33,054 nucleotides of DNA from Clostridia bacterium. GTDB lineage: Bacteria; Bacillota; Clostridia; Christensenellales; Aristaeellaceae. The DNA lies in NCBI GenBank assembly GCA_017545905.1, contig JAFWXL010000027.1, positions 1-33,054 on the forward strand, given 5' to 3'. This document shows, piece by piece, positions 14,380 to 22,093 of this stretch (positions are counted from its first letter, which is position 1; every line of letters begins with the position of its first letter). Below the pieces are notes generated by a model. It did no database searches. It had not been told where the DNA came from and was given only the letters and a program-made list of their open reading frames with translations. Made by a program: the position numbers and the translations under genes.

Positions 14380-14604
14380 ACGTCAGGGCTGCTGTTCGGG
14401 GACGCCGGGCGGCAGCCCGGACCCGCCTGGGGATTTCATCCCCAGACCCCTTCTTCGTTTCGCATCTGTTTTAAGATAGATATCTAAAAAACGCCTCCAA
14501 AGGAGGCGTTTTACGGTATAGATTCTTCAAGCCGCCGCGAAGCAAAGAAGGGAGTTTGAGGGTCAAAATCCCTCAAGCAGGTCTTAGGGCGGCAGCCCTA
14601 ACGT
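14380..14604. mobile_element. composite palindromic element, unit 1 (copies B and C in inverted orientation)
   Basis: The stretch without a gene between 14274 and 14608 is mostly this unit. Copy B (14380-14463, plus) starts ACGTCAGGG, has a longer, rearranged first stem, a GGGGATTTCATCCCC hairpin and ends CTTCTTCGTTTCGC. Copy C (14531-14604, minus) has TTGAGGG/CCCTCAA arms and CTTCTTTGCTTCGCGGCGG. They flank the AAAACGCCTCC hairpin. The layout (about 70-base terminal inverted repeats around a short core) resembles a MITE-like unit. No target duplication could be confirmed. Confidence 0.75.
14488..14512. terminator. core hairpin of composite unit 1
   Basis: Arms AAAACGCCTCC and GGAGGCGTTTT with a 3-base AAA loop. 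A-rich and T-rich ends make it terminator-like on both strands. On the minus strand it would lie upstream of the metallo-hydrolase terminal region and not after any plus-strand gene. Confidence 0.7.
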
Positions 14605-14608
14605 CCCC

Positions 14609-15253
14609 TTACAGCTCATCCGCCTGCGGCTGCATGAGCACGACGCCCTGCGGGGCGCTGCGTTCTGTGATTTCCAGAACACCGACCGGCTGCGCATCCT
14701 GCGCGCCCATGAGTCTGAGGAAATCATCAACGCTGGCGATCGGATACGGGCAGCGCTTTGTCTTCACATGCATGGGAATCACGCATGCAGGCTGCGCCTT
14801 TTCAATGATCGCCTTTGCACCCTGCGCATCCACAGTGTATGTGCCGCCCACGGGAATCATCATCACATCCGCGCCAAAGATGGCGTCAATCGCCCCGTCA
14901 TCCGGCATGCAGCCCTGATCGCCCATGTGTACGATCTTCAGGCCGTCGATCTCAAAAAGACGGATCGCATTGGCGCCCCGTTTTGCGCCCTGCACATCGT
15001 CGTGATACGACGCAAGCGCACGCACACGAACGCCGCCCACGTCCGCCGCCTGCGCGCCGCGGGCGATCACAGGCTTGCCCGCGATCATACAGGTTTCATT
15101 GTGATCGTGATGCTCGTGGCTCATCGTGATCATATCCGCATGAAGCGGAACCATGTCAATCCCCACGCTCTCGTCATACGGGTCGGTGATCGCCACCGTA
15201 CCATCCTGTGCCGTCAGCCGAAAGCATGCGTGTCCGATCCATTCAATCTTCAT
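14609..15253 (-). CDS. MBL-fold metallo-hydrolase (UPF0173/YtkL-like)
   Basis: A 214-residue metallo-beta-lactamase-fold enzyme. The metal-binding motif SHEHHDHNET gives H46, H48, D50 and H51, with a later histidine in MGDQGCMP context and PMHVKTK near the C-terminus. It opens MKIEWIGHACFRL, the usual start of the UPF0173/L-ascorbate-6-phosphate-lactonase-like group. Substrate is unknown. The ATG at 15253 follows GGAGGG; it overlaps the previous gene by 11 bases and ends an operon that begins at 19060. Composite repeat unit 1 starts 5 bases past its stop. Confidence 0.9.
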   Translation of the reverse strand: MKIEWIGHACFRLTAQDGTVAITDPYDESVGIDMVPLHADMITMSHEHHDHNETCMIAGKPVIARGAQAADVGGVRVRALASYHDDVQGAKRGANAIRLFEIDGLKIVHMGDQGCMPDDGAIDAIFGADVMMIPVGGTYTVDAQGAKAIIEKAQPACVIPMHVKTKRCPYPIASVDDFLRLMGAQDAQPVGVLEITERSAPQGVVLMQPQADEL

Positions 15254-15779
15254 CTTTCTTTCCCTCCTGCATGTCGCACCAGTTGGCAAGCACAGCGCCC
15301 GCCTCATAGAATCCGCTGATATCGCCGCTTCGCTGCATCACAGCCGCCTGTGCCCGCAGCGCCGCAAGCCCATCCTGTGCGCGATCCTGCCACGTCAGGC
15401 GCAGGCTGTCCACGATCAGCTGCCTTCCGGCGTCCGTGAGCGCTGCGCGCCCCTTGCTCAGCCAGCGGCAGGCCAGCGCCTGCACGCTGCACTGCGGAGC
15501 ATTCCAGTCCACGCTGCAGGCATGCACACAGTCGATCTGCGCAAGCAGCGCGTCCCCGGGCGTGAGATACAAAAGCCCGTCCTGCTCGCAGCAGGCAAAG
15601 CCCGCCGCTGCCAGCGTATCAAGCAGCCGGCTCCTTTGCACATCATCTGTGCATCTTCGCAGCGCATCACACACCAGCAAGCCGCCCTGATCCACAAAGC
15701 GCATAAAGCCGCGCCCGCCGGCGCTGAGCATTGCACTGCGCGCCGCATTCCTCAGGGCGACCGCCGTCACAAGCGCCAT
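15243..15779 (-). CDS. hypothetical protein, 178 residues
   Basis: No family recognised. The protein is Ala/Leu/Cys-rich with no clear membrane segment and no signal peptide. It contains a run of cysteines in the middle (FACCEQDG, IDCVHACSVDW) and a helical C-terminal part (WQDRAQDGLAALRAQAAVMQ). It overlaps the DUF1934 gene upstream by 13 bases and the metallo-hydrolase downstream by 11 bases, so it is real and co-translated with them. A role linked to envelope sugars or stress would be guesswork. Confidence 0.72.
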   Translation of the reverse strand: MALVTAVALRNAARSAMLSAGGRGFMRFVDQGGLLVCDALRRCTDDVQRSRLLDTLAAAGFACCEQDGLLYLTPGDALLAQIDCVHACSVDWNAPQCSVQALACRWLSKGRAALTDAGRQLIVDSLRLTWQDRAQDGLAALRAQAAVMQRSGDISGFYEAGAVLANWCDMQEGKKDED

Positions 15780-16204
15780 GTGATCTCCATCACGGCGCTC
15801 GACGTACGCTCGCCGCCCATATATACGTCGTAGTCCAGCATCAGCACGCCGCCGCGCTCATCCTGCTCGATGCTCACGCTGCGCGTATCTACGGCGACAG
15901 GAATGTCGCCGTAGATCGTTACATAGCTGGACGAAACCTTTTGTCCCGGCAGGAATGTCAGCGTGCTGGAGACCATGCCCCGGCGCTGCATGCGCGCGCG
16001 GTTTTCCCGCGAATTTCTGCCCGGCTTCATCGTCAGGATGATATGCGCCTTTTCCTCATCCTGCACGTCGTCGTACTCCAGCACGACGCCGTCCACGGTT
16101 TCCCGGAGCAGGCCGGATCGGGCATTCTTGATTTCATGCACGTCGCCGTCCGGCTCCGTCAGCCGGGAGATCACGCGCAGGCGTACTTTCTTTTCCTCAG
16201 TCAT
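15767..16204 (-). CDS. DUF1934 (YwiB-like) beta-barrel protein
   Basis: A 145-residue protein resembling the DUF1934/YwiB family of small calycin-like beta-barrels. Typical features are the strand pattern with LEYDD near residue 43, the central MQRRGMVSSTLTFLPGQK segment and the C-terminal LDYDVYMGGERTSSAVMEI strand. The fold may bind a small hydrophobic ligand; function is unknown. Its start overlaps the membrane-protein gene by 8 bases and its end overlaps the hypothetical gene by 13 bases. Confidence 0.82.
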   Translation of the reverse strand: MTEEKKVRLRVISRLTEPDGDVHEIKNARSGLLRETVDGVVLEYDDVQDEEKAHIILTMKPGRNSRENRARMQRRGMVSSTLTFLPGQKVSSSYVTIYGDIPVAVDTRSVSIEQDERGGVLMLDYDVYMGGERTSSAVMEITWRL

Positions 16205-17639
16205 GGCTCTCCTCCCCGCGTCCCATCGGGATCACATCCAGCAGCATCAGCAGCGCGCCAAGGCACAGCACAAACGCATAGACCATCGGCAGCATAACCT
16301 CCTCCGTCATCGGATAGCTGCAGGAGGTCATCGTCGCAAAGAGCACCAAGCACGCAGGCAGGCGCAGCTTTCCGTCAGCCAGAATCGCATACAGGCACAA
16401 TAGATCGGCAGCCAGCCATGCGCCGCTGGTCACGCCCGGGCAGACGATCAGCGCGCAGAGCGTCAGCGCAAGCGCGCGATGCAGCACCGGCTTTTCCTGC
16501 CAGCTGCAAACAAGCGCCCAGACGCCCGCATACGCAGCCAGACCCGCCCATGCAAAGCCGCGCATCACGATTTCATAGTGCATCTGCGTATAGTGCTCCT
16601 GCGCGTTGGTCAGCGTATCGATTTCCGGCAGGTGGCGCAGGATCGGCGCATACTGCGCTATCTCCTCCACGACCGCGCGCGGAATCAGATTCGCGATGCC
16701 CGGCGCGCCGCCGGCATACACCGGCACGCCCAGCACAGCGCCAAACAGGCTGCCTGCAGCATCTCCGATCGGCATGCCGCCGAGTACAGCCGGCATGCAT
16801 AGCGCAATCATCACGCCCGCCATCACGCCGGCTTGATGCTTCCATTTCTTCTTGTCGATCATCACCGGCAGCGCCAGCAGGCACGCGCCGCACAGCGCAC
16901 ACGCCGCGCCATAGCAAGCCGGGGCTGCCAGCGTCTTGATCCTGCCGCTGTCAAAACGCAGCATCAGCGCCGCGCCCAGCAGTGCCAGCGCCGCAATCTC
17001 CACCAGCGCGCTGCACGCCGCATTCATAAATCCCTGCGGCAGGATCATGCACAGTGCCAGCAGCACCTCCGCGCGCACGCCAAGGCCTGCGCAGTCCGCC
17101 GCACGAACCACCAGCAGAGCGATGAGCAGATAACAGCCGATGGCAAAGAGCTTGAGCAGATACATGTCATAGACCGGCCCGCGCGTGATCGCGTAAACGA
17201 GCAGCTTCGCCGGAGCGGAGAGCGTACTGTGCGCCCGCATGCCCGTGCCAAAGCCGGCGTCCATCTCGCGCACCAGCGGCTGCATCACGTTCACATAGAT
17301 GTACGTCTTCTGATTGATCGCCAGCAGCATGATATACACGCCCGCCGTCAGGATCACCTGGCGCAGCGCCGTGCGCGAGAAGCGCACGCGCGAGAGCAGC
17401 GCGCAGAGCATCAGCATCGATGCATGCACAAACGCGCTCATGACGATAAACAGCGCGCGATTGCTCCAGCCGCCGATATCATTGAGATTGGAAAGCGGAC
17501 CGGAAGAAACATTATACAAAGCCAGCGCGCCGGACAGCGCCAGCGCCAGCAGCACAGAGAACGCCAGACGATGCTTCGTCAGAAAGCGATCAGCAGCCTC
17601 TGCGGTCTGACCCGCATGAAACAGCAGTTTGCCCATCAT
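16197..17639 (-). CDS. polytopic membrane protein, GT-C glycosyltransferase-like companion
   Basis: A 480-residue membrane protein with roughly ten or more hydrophobic segments from about residue 28 to 470. A large loop after the first helices (QKTYIYVNVMQPLVREMDAGFG) is placed like the first extracytoplasmic loop of GT-C enzymes, but a clear catalytic DD or DE motif is not obvious. Its start shares one base with the stop of the preceding GT-C gene (TGATG), and GGAGG lies 9 bases upstream, so the two are made together and may act on the same lipid-linked sugar. An alternative GTG 3 bases upstream also exists. Function is unproven. Confidence 0.7.
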   Translation of the reverse strand: MMGKLLFHAGQTAEAADRFLTKHRLAFSVLLALALSGALALYNVSSGPLSNLNDIGGWSNRALFIVMSAFVHASMLMLCALLSRVRFSRTALRQVILTAGVYIMLLAINQKTYIYVNVMQPLVREMDAGFGTGMRAHSTLSAPAKLLVYAITRGPVYDMYLLKLFAIGCYLLIALLVVRAADCAGLGVRAEVLLALCMILPQGFMNAACSALVEIAALALLGAALMLRFDSGRIKTLAAPACYGAACALCGACLLALPVMIDKKKWKHQAGVMAGVMIALCMPAVLGGMPIGDAAGSLFGAVLGVPVYAGGAPGIANLIPRAVVEEIAQYAPILRHLPEIDTLTNAQEHYTQMHYEIVMRGFAWAGLAAYAGVWALVCSWQEKPVLHRALALTLCALIVCPGVTSGAWLAADLLCLYAILADGKLRLPACLVLFATMTSCSYPMTEEVMLPMVYAFVLCLGALLMLLDVIPMGRGEESHD

Positions 17640-19060
17640 CACATCAGGCCTCCCTTCGCCGCAAAAACACGATTCCTGCGCATTCGCGCAAGCAGGTCAC
17701 GCGAGACGATCACCAGCGCCGCGAGCATCATCAGCGCAAGCACGCGCTCGTCAATCGGCCGCTGACGCATGAGATAGGGCACATAGCTCATCAGAGACGC
17801 CCCCACGACCAGCAGCGGCATGAACCGGCGGCGCGAATGCTTGACCGCATAAAGAATAGAGAGCATATCCGCCAGATAGAAATACCGCTCGTGAATCTTG
17901 GGCATGACAAACGGCAGGAAGATCGCAAAAAACAGCGCCATTTCCAGCGTCATATCCGGCGTAATCTCTTTCCAGTGCATCAGCCAGTAGATAACCACAA
18001 TCAGCGTCAGCACCACGCAGGCATACAGCGCCGCATGCTGCAAATCCGGGAAGAGATCGGGATTGAGATATCCGTTGAGACCTTTGCTGTCGATGCCTTC
18101 GATATAGCGCATCCAGGTGAATTCCTGGCTGCTGGCGAACTCGAGCATCGGGAAGAAGAGATACAGATTCGGCGCGTTGTAGGTCAGACGGTCGTAATAC
18201 TGGCCCATTGACTGATTGGCATACACGCTCAGCGCGTCCATAAACGGCCTGCCGGCGATCAGAGCCGGGATCATCGTGACCACATACGCCGCAAAGAACG
18301 CAGCGGCATGACGCCAGTCGTACTTCTTATGCAGAAGGCCAAAGAGCACTACCGGGAAAAAGAAGATCGTCTGCAGCTTGAAGGCAAACGCCACAGACAG
18401 GAAAATCGCCGAGCGCATAGGCCTGTCGGTTTCAAGCATGTACAGGCTCATCACCACCAGGAACGCATACACCGAGTCGCACTGGCCCCAGCACGCGCCG
18501 TCCAGCAGCGTCGTGGGCAGCGCCAGCATGATCAGCAGCACGGGCAGCTTTGCCTTCTCCCCGCCGAAGACGCCCGCGGCGCGCATCATTGCCAGCGCCA
18601 GCAGATGATCAAAAATCACCGTCACATACTTGATCAGATACAGATCATGCAGCGACGACCTGGAAATGATCACCAGCACATACTGATAGAGCAGGTTATA
18701 ATCACCCACATTCTGCGCCAGCAGCGAAAAGCCGCCCTCGCGGAACATATCCACCCACTTGGAAAGGAACGACGTATAATCTGCCGTCACATAGTCCAGC
18801 ATGCTCACGCGGGCAATCATCGTCAGCGCCGCAAACGCGCCGACAAAGCACAGCATACCCGTGTCCGGCTTTTCCAGATGAGCAAAAACCGCCATGGTCA
18901 CGCCATATACCAGCGCAAACAGCGCCGAAAGTGCCAGCGTCTGCATGAGCGTTCCCGCGTATGCAAGGCTGGCGCCCATCAGCGCTGTCTGCGCGGCAAA
19001 CAACGCAAGCGTCATTCCCAGACACAGCAGGCAGCTGCGTCCGAATTCTCTGTTTTTCAT
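17639..19060 (-). CDS. GT-C family (DUF2029/mannosyltransferase-like) membrane glycosyltransferase
   Basis: A 473-residue polytopic membrane protein. The first extracytoplasmic loop has the GT-C style segment LDYVTADYTSFLSKWVDMFREGGF, including acidic residues close to the first helices. LDGACWGQCDSVYAFLVV and PKIHERYFYLADML match the mannosyltransferase/DUF2029 pattern seen in enzymes that use polyprenyl-phosphate sugars to build envelope glycans. It is the first gene of a five-gene overlapping operon. The ATG at 19060 follows AAGGAG by 8 bases; an in-frame TTG 6 bases earlier is less likely. Confidence 0.8.
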   Translation of the reverse strand: MKNREFGRSCLLCLGMTLALFAAQTALMGASLAYAGTLMQTLALSALFALVYGVTMAVFAHLEKPDTGMLCFVGAFAALTMIARVSMLDYVTADYTSFLSKWVDMFREGGFSLLAQNVGDYNLLYQYVLVIISRSSLHDLYLIKYVTVIFDHLLALAMMRAAGVFGGEKAKLPVLLIMLALPTTLLDGACWGQCDSVYAFLVVMSLYMLETDRPMRSAIFLSVAFAFKLQTIFFFPVVLFGLLHKKYDWRHAAAFFAAYVVTMIPALIAGRPFMDALSVYANQSMGQYYDRLTYNAPNLYLFFPMLEFASSQEFTWMRYIEGIDSKGLNGYLNPDLFPDLQHAALYACVVLTLIVVIYWLMHWKEITPDMTLEMALFFAIFLPFVMPKIHERYFYLADMLSILYAVKHSRRRFMPLLVVGASLMSYVPYLMRQRPIDERVLALMMLAALVIVSRDLLARMRRNRVFAAKGGLM

Positions 19061-19120
19061 ATTCAAAGCTCCTTACCGATCCTCATGATCCGATCAGCCC
19101 ATAATTATATCGATTTTATC

Positions 19121-19149
19121 ATTATAGCATACTTTTCTGAGCATCTCAA
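19121..19149 (-). promoter_or_regulatory. promoter of the GT-C operon
   Basis: On the minus strand there is TTGAGA (-35, 19144-19149), a 17-base spacer and TATAAT (19121-19126), about 60 bases before the start. Confidence 0.75.
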
Positions 19150-19167
19150 CGCCTGCATTCAGGTAAA

Positions 19168-19215
19168 TCTGGCATGGTCATAAACTCGAAAACTGGCACT
19201 TTACTCCATGCCAGA
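19168..19215. promoter_or_regulatory. spaced inverted repeat at the ECF gene promoter
   Basis: Perfect 10-base arms TCTGGCATGG (19168-19177) and CCATGCCAGA (19206-19215) separated by 28 bases. A third partial copy, CTGGCA, lies between them near 19193-19198. The right arm falls in the spacer of the plus-strand promoter, so a bound protein would block it. The arms could also hold a DNA loop. Confidence 0.55.
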
Positions 19216-19227
19216 TCGTGCTATAAT
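19200..19227 (+). promoter_or_regulatory. promoter of ECF transporter S-component gene
   Basis: TTTACT (19200-19205), a 16-base spacer and TATAAT (19222-19227), about 53 bases before the ATG at 19280. Confidence 0.62.
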
Positions 19228-19279
19228 AGCCCTATCAAAGCAATCGCATCCTTTGGATGCACGTAAAGGAGTCTTCGGT

Positions 19280-19843
19280 ATGACAAAGGGACGCAACAAA
19301 ACCTTCAGAATCTGCTTCATCGGTCTGATGGCCGCCATCGTCTTCGTCGTCAATTACTTCCGAATTCCGTTCATGGGCACGCAGCTGCACATGACCAATG
19401 CGCTGTGCGCACTGTGCGGCCTGCTCTTTGGCCCGGGCGCAGGCTTTCTGGCGGCAGGTATCGGCTCCGGGCTGTATGACATCGTCGCCGGCTGGGGCGC
19501 CGAGTGCGTCATCACATTCGTCAATAAGGGCGCCATTGCCCTCGTCACCGGCCTGATCGGCTATCACGCCGCCCGCCGCGATCAGGCTTCCGCTGTCGAT
19601 CATGCGAAGATCATCCTCGGTTCCGTGCTCGGCTCGCTGACCTATGTCGCGCTCTATATGCTCAAGACATTCATCGCCGGACGCTTCATCGACGGTCTTC
19701 CCTTTGACGCCGTCACCGCCAAGATGCTCACCAAGCTGCCGGGCAGCATGATGAACGCGGTTTTCGCCTTTATCGTCGCGCCGATTCTCCTTGGCACACT
19801 CAAGCCCGCGCTCAGGAAGGCGGGACTGTACGAGAAGCTGTAA
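19280..19843 (+). CDS. ECF transporter S component (vitamin or cofactor uptake)
   Basis: A 187-residue membrane protein with about six hydrophobic segments, the size and pattern of an energy-coupling-factor substrate-binding (S) component. Typical features are the N-terminal helix followed by HMTNALCALCGLLFGPGAGFLAAGIGSGLYDI and the alanine-rich helices near the C-terminus. It would bind a vitamin or related molecule and dock to a shared EcfAAT module, which is not in the window. Substrate cannot be told from the sequence. The ATG at 19280 follows AAAGGAG by 8 bases. It is a single-gene unit with a putative operator at its promoter, and its stop lies 5 bases before composite repeat unit 2. 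Confidence 0.85.
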   Translation: MTKGRNKTFRICFIGLMAAIVFVVNYFRIPFMGTQLHMTNALCALCGLLFGPGAGFLAAGIGSGLYDIVAGWGAECVITFVNKGAIALVTGLIGYHAARRDQASAVDHAKIILGSVLGSLTYVALYMLKTFIAGRFIDGLPFDAVTAKMLTKLPGSMMNAVFAFIVAPILLGTLKPALRKAGLYEKL

Positions 19844-19848
19844 GGGAA

Positions 19849-20060
19849 ACGTTAGGGCTGCCGCCCTGAAACCCGCCTGGGGATTTCATCCCCAGACCCC
19901 TTCTTCGCTTCGCGGCGGCTTTAATCTTCTTCACCGTAAAACGCCTCCGGTTTCACCGGAGGCGTTTTTTCACATAAAACCTTAAAACAGGCGCGAAGCG
20001 TAATAGGGAGTCTGAGGGACAATGTCCCTCAGGCAGGTCTTAGGGCGGCAGCCCTAACGT
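19849..20060. mobile_element. composite palindromic element, unit 2 (copies D and E in inverted orientation)
   Basis: Copy D (19849-19918, plus) is the cleanest copy: ACGTTAGGGC start, GGGCTGCCGCCC hairpin, TGGGGATTTCATCCCCA hairpin and CTTCTTCGCTTCGCGGCGG end. Copy E (19990-20060, minus) has CTGAGGGACA/TGTCCCTCAG arms. They flank a hairpin at 19938-19968. The unit fills the gap between two convergent genes. Confidence 0.78.
19938..19968. terminator. core hairpin of composite unit 2
   Basis: Arms AAAACGCCTCCGG and CCGGAGGCGTTTT with a 5-base loop, followed on the plus strand by more T. It can serve as a bidirectional terminator for the convergent ECF and Rsm22-like genes. Confidence 0.82.
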
Positions 20061-20075
20061 AACCCTTCCCCGTCC

Positions 20076-21038
20076 TCACACGCGCTCGCCCGCGCCGATC
20101 TTGCGCGCACGCTTCCAGAGCGCGTCTTTTTTCGTGACGGCACGCAGCTTCTTTTCGCCGCCCTCGCACAGGGTGAGCGTGATGCGGCCGGGCTGAATCA
20201 GCGGATGGCGCAGAACGCGCGCCGCACAGGCATTCTCAGGCGGATTGCGCGTCAGAGCAAGATAGCAGAATTTCTCGTCCTCATAGGGCGCGTCGCCGCC
20301 CTTGAGCGCCTTGTGCAGCCTTGTGCGCTGCACACGCACGGAGAAATGGCACCAGTCGCCGTCCGTCATCGGGCAGCTGTCCGAGTCTGCCGGGCATGGC
20401 GCCGCCACATGCGCGCCAAGAGCCGCCAGTTCCCGCCTGACACATGCCAGATTGGCAAAGCCCTGCGGCGTGCCCGGCTCAATGAGCAGCAGCATCTGCG
20501 TGCAGGCGTCCCAGAGCTTTTTCGCCACCACAGTGCGCATCTCTTCCTTCAGCTCGCCAAGCATGTATCCTTCGATCACCAGTTCCGCCTTCGGCAGCGC
20601 GTTTGCAGCCGTCAGGTCGCAGCTCTCCCACCGCGCCCCGTCGAGCACACCGCCGCCTGAGCGCATAAGCGCGCTGCCCACGCTGCGCATCGCGTCCTCC
20701 CGCTCCAGACATGTGGCGCCTTCCAGATTCAGCAGATCCGCCGCCGCCCACGTGGCTGCGCCCGTGCCAGCGCCGCAGTCCATCAGCGTCCGGGGCGAAA
20801 GACCGCTTGCCGCGATCGCCGCTTCAAGCGCGGCATGCGCTGCGGCGAATGTCGCAGGCATGCGCGAGGCCGCATACGCCGCCGCCTCGCCTTCGCGCGT
20901 CAGCAGGCGATTGCCCGCGCCCGTTCGCAGGCGGTAGTTTTCGCTGATGGCCTGTGCATCCTTGGCCAGCTGCGCCGCATTTCTGCCAGCGAGCAGCTGC
21001 TCCAGCGCCGCCGTCAGCTCCTGAGGGAATTCTGCCAT
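20076..21038 (-). CDS. Rsm22-like SAM-dependent methyltransferase
   Basis: A 320-residue protein matching the small-ribosomal-subunit Rsm22 family. The methyltransferase core has motif I LMDCGAGTGAATWAA (about 85-99) and a conserved TCLEREDAMRSVG stretch. The C-terminal half has the family's cysteine-rich part (CPADSDSCPM) and WCHFSVRVQRTRLHKALKGG, then KFCYLALTR. Rsm22 proteins are thought to act on ribosomes, possibly as Fe-S proteins; the exact reaction is not established here. The start overlaps the end of the DHH gene by 25 bases, with GGAGG inside that gene, so they are coupled. Confidence 0.85.
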   Translation of the reverse strand: MAEFPQELTAALEQLLAGRNAAQLAKDAQAISENYRLRTGAGNRLLTREGEAAAYAASRMPATFAAAHAALEAAIAASGLSPRTLMDCGAGTGAATWAAADLLNLEGATCLEREDAMRSVGSALMRSGGGVLDGARWESCDLTAANALPKAELVIEGYMLGELKEEMRTVVAKKLWDACTQMLLLIEPGTPQGFANLACVRRELAALGAHVAAPCPADSDSCPMTDGDWCHFSVRVQRTRLHKALKGGDAPYEDEKFCYLALTRNPPENACAARVLRHPLIQPGRITLTLCEGGEKKLRAVTKKDALWKRARKIGAGERV

Positions 21039-21958
21039 GGCGCATCCTCCTTCTTCTGCATCATCCAGCGCTCCACGCGCGGCATCACGTCCTTGCCGCG
21101 GGAGGCAAGAAAATCATACGGAATCGTCTGCACGCAGCCGTCCGGCGTGAGATTATACTGCGTCGAGCGCATGCGCACCGGGTCGTGCACCAGATACACC
21201 CACAGATCCGCCGCCTCGCGCGCAAGCTCCTCGCGCAGCACGGCCACAATCGCGTCCAGTCTGTCATCCGTCATCGCATCCGTCTGCACATAGGTGGACA
21301 GCACCCGCCTGTTCCCGAAGAGATAGACCTTCCTGCCCAGCATCGCCAGTTCGCGCGCCGGCAGGCTCATATCGCGCAGCCCCATGCCCTCGCGCCGCAG
21401 CCAGTCTTCGTCCAGCCCGAGCCGCCGGGCATCACGTTCGCCCCAGGCAGCCTCCTCCGCCGTGATCTTTGCGCTCCTGAGCGCAATCGTATCCAGATAG
21501 AGCGCGGTAATCGCCAGCGCCTCATCCTGCTGCGTCACGGATGCGCCCGCCTCCTGCAAAAGCCGCAGCGCCATCACAGCGCATGCGCCGCTGCCCTCCA
21601 GCTGCACATACGGATACGGCGGCGGATAATCCGTGGGATGGTGATCCACGCAGGCGACAACCGTGCCTGGACGCGTACACTGGTGATGATCGACGAGAAT
21701 CAGCCGGTCCCCTTCCTGTGTCCTTCCGGTCATCGTATCCACATCCATGCCAAAGCGCGAAAGCACGCGCCGGGACTGCCTGTCCGCGCGCTCAAGCGCG
21801 ATCTGCGACGGAATATCCCAGTACGCAAGCAGGCGCTGCATCAGCACGCAGCTGATGACGGAATCCACATCGGCATTGTCGTGGCCGGTGATCACGATGC
21901 GTCCTGCCCGGACCGCATCCGCAAGCACCGATCGGAGGGTTTCTGTTTTCTGACTCAT
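21014..21958 (-). CDS. DHH-family phosphoesterase, PpaC-like
   Basis: A 314-residue protein of the DHH superfamily, related to family II Mn-dependent inorganic pyrophosphatase and exopolyphosphatase. Visible motifs are GHDNADVDS (25-33), VDHHQ with D90/H91/H92, VDHHPTD with D105/H106/H107 and LDTIALRSAKIT, the equivalent of the DHHA2-linked DTxxFKS motif. Such enzymes cleave phosphoanhydride or phosphodiester bonds. The sequence is divergent from typical PpaC (for example GHDNADVDS for GHxNPDxDS), so the substrate is open. AAGGAG precedes the start by 6 bases. No promoter is obvious between it and repeat copy F upstream. Confidence 0.85.
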   Translation of the reverse strand: MSQKTETLRSVLADAVRAGRIVITGHDNADVDSVISCVLMQRLLAYWDIPSQIALERADRQSRRVLSRFGMDVDTMTGRTQEGDRLILVDHHQCTRPGTVVACVDHHPTDYPPPYPYVQLEGSGACAVMALRLLQEAGASVTQQDEALAITALYLDTIALRSAKITAEEAAWGERDARRLGLDEDWLRREGMGLRDMSLPARELAMLGRKVYLFGNRRVLSTYVQTDAMTDDRLDAIVAVLREELAREAADLWVYLVHDPVRMRSTQYNLTPDGCVQTIPYDFLASRGKDVMPRVERWMMQKKEDAPWQNSLRS

Positions 21959-21980
21959 GCTCTGCTCCTTGAAAGGGGGA

Positions 21981-22052
21981 ACGTCAGGGCTGCCGCCCTG
22001 AAAACCGTTTGAGGGGCAATGCCCCTCAAACTCCCCCTGCGCTTCGCGGCGG
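21981..22052 (+). repeat. palindromic intergenic element, single copy F
   Basis: ACGTCAGGGC start, GGGCTGCCGCCC hairpin, then TTGAGGGGC/GCCCCTCAA arms with an AAT loop and GCGCTTCGCGGCGG end. It lies between the CapA-like gene terminator and the DHH gene. Confidence 0.85.
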
Positions 22053-22067
22053 TTTGAATGGATTTTG

Positions 22068-22088
22068 AAAAAGCGGGCTGCGCCCGCT
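22068..22088 (-). terminator. intrinsic terminator of the LCP-CapA operon
   Basis: Arms AGCGGGC (22072-22078) and GCCCGCT (22082-22088), a 3-base loop and TTTTT on the minus strand, 5 bases after the stop codon. Confidence 0.85.
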
Positions 22089-22093
22089 CAGGT

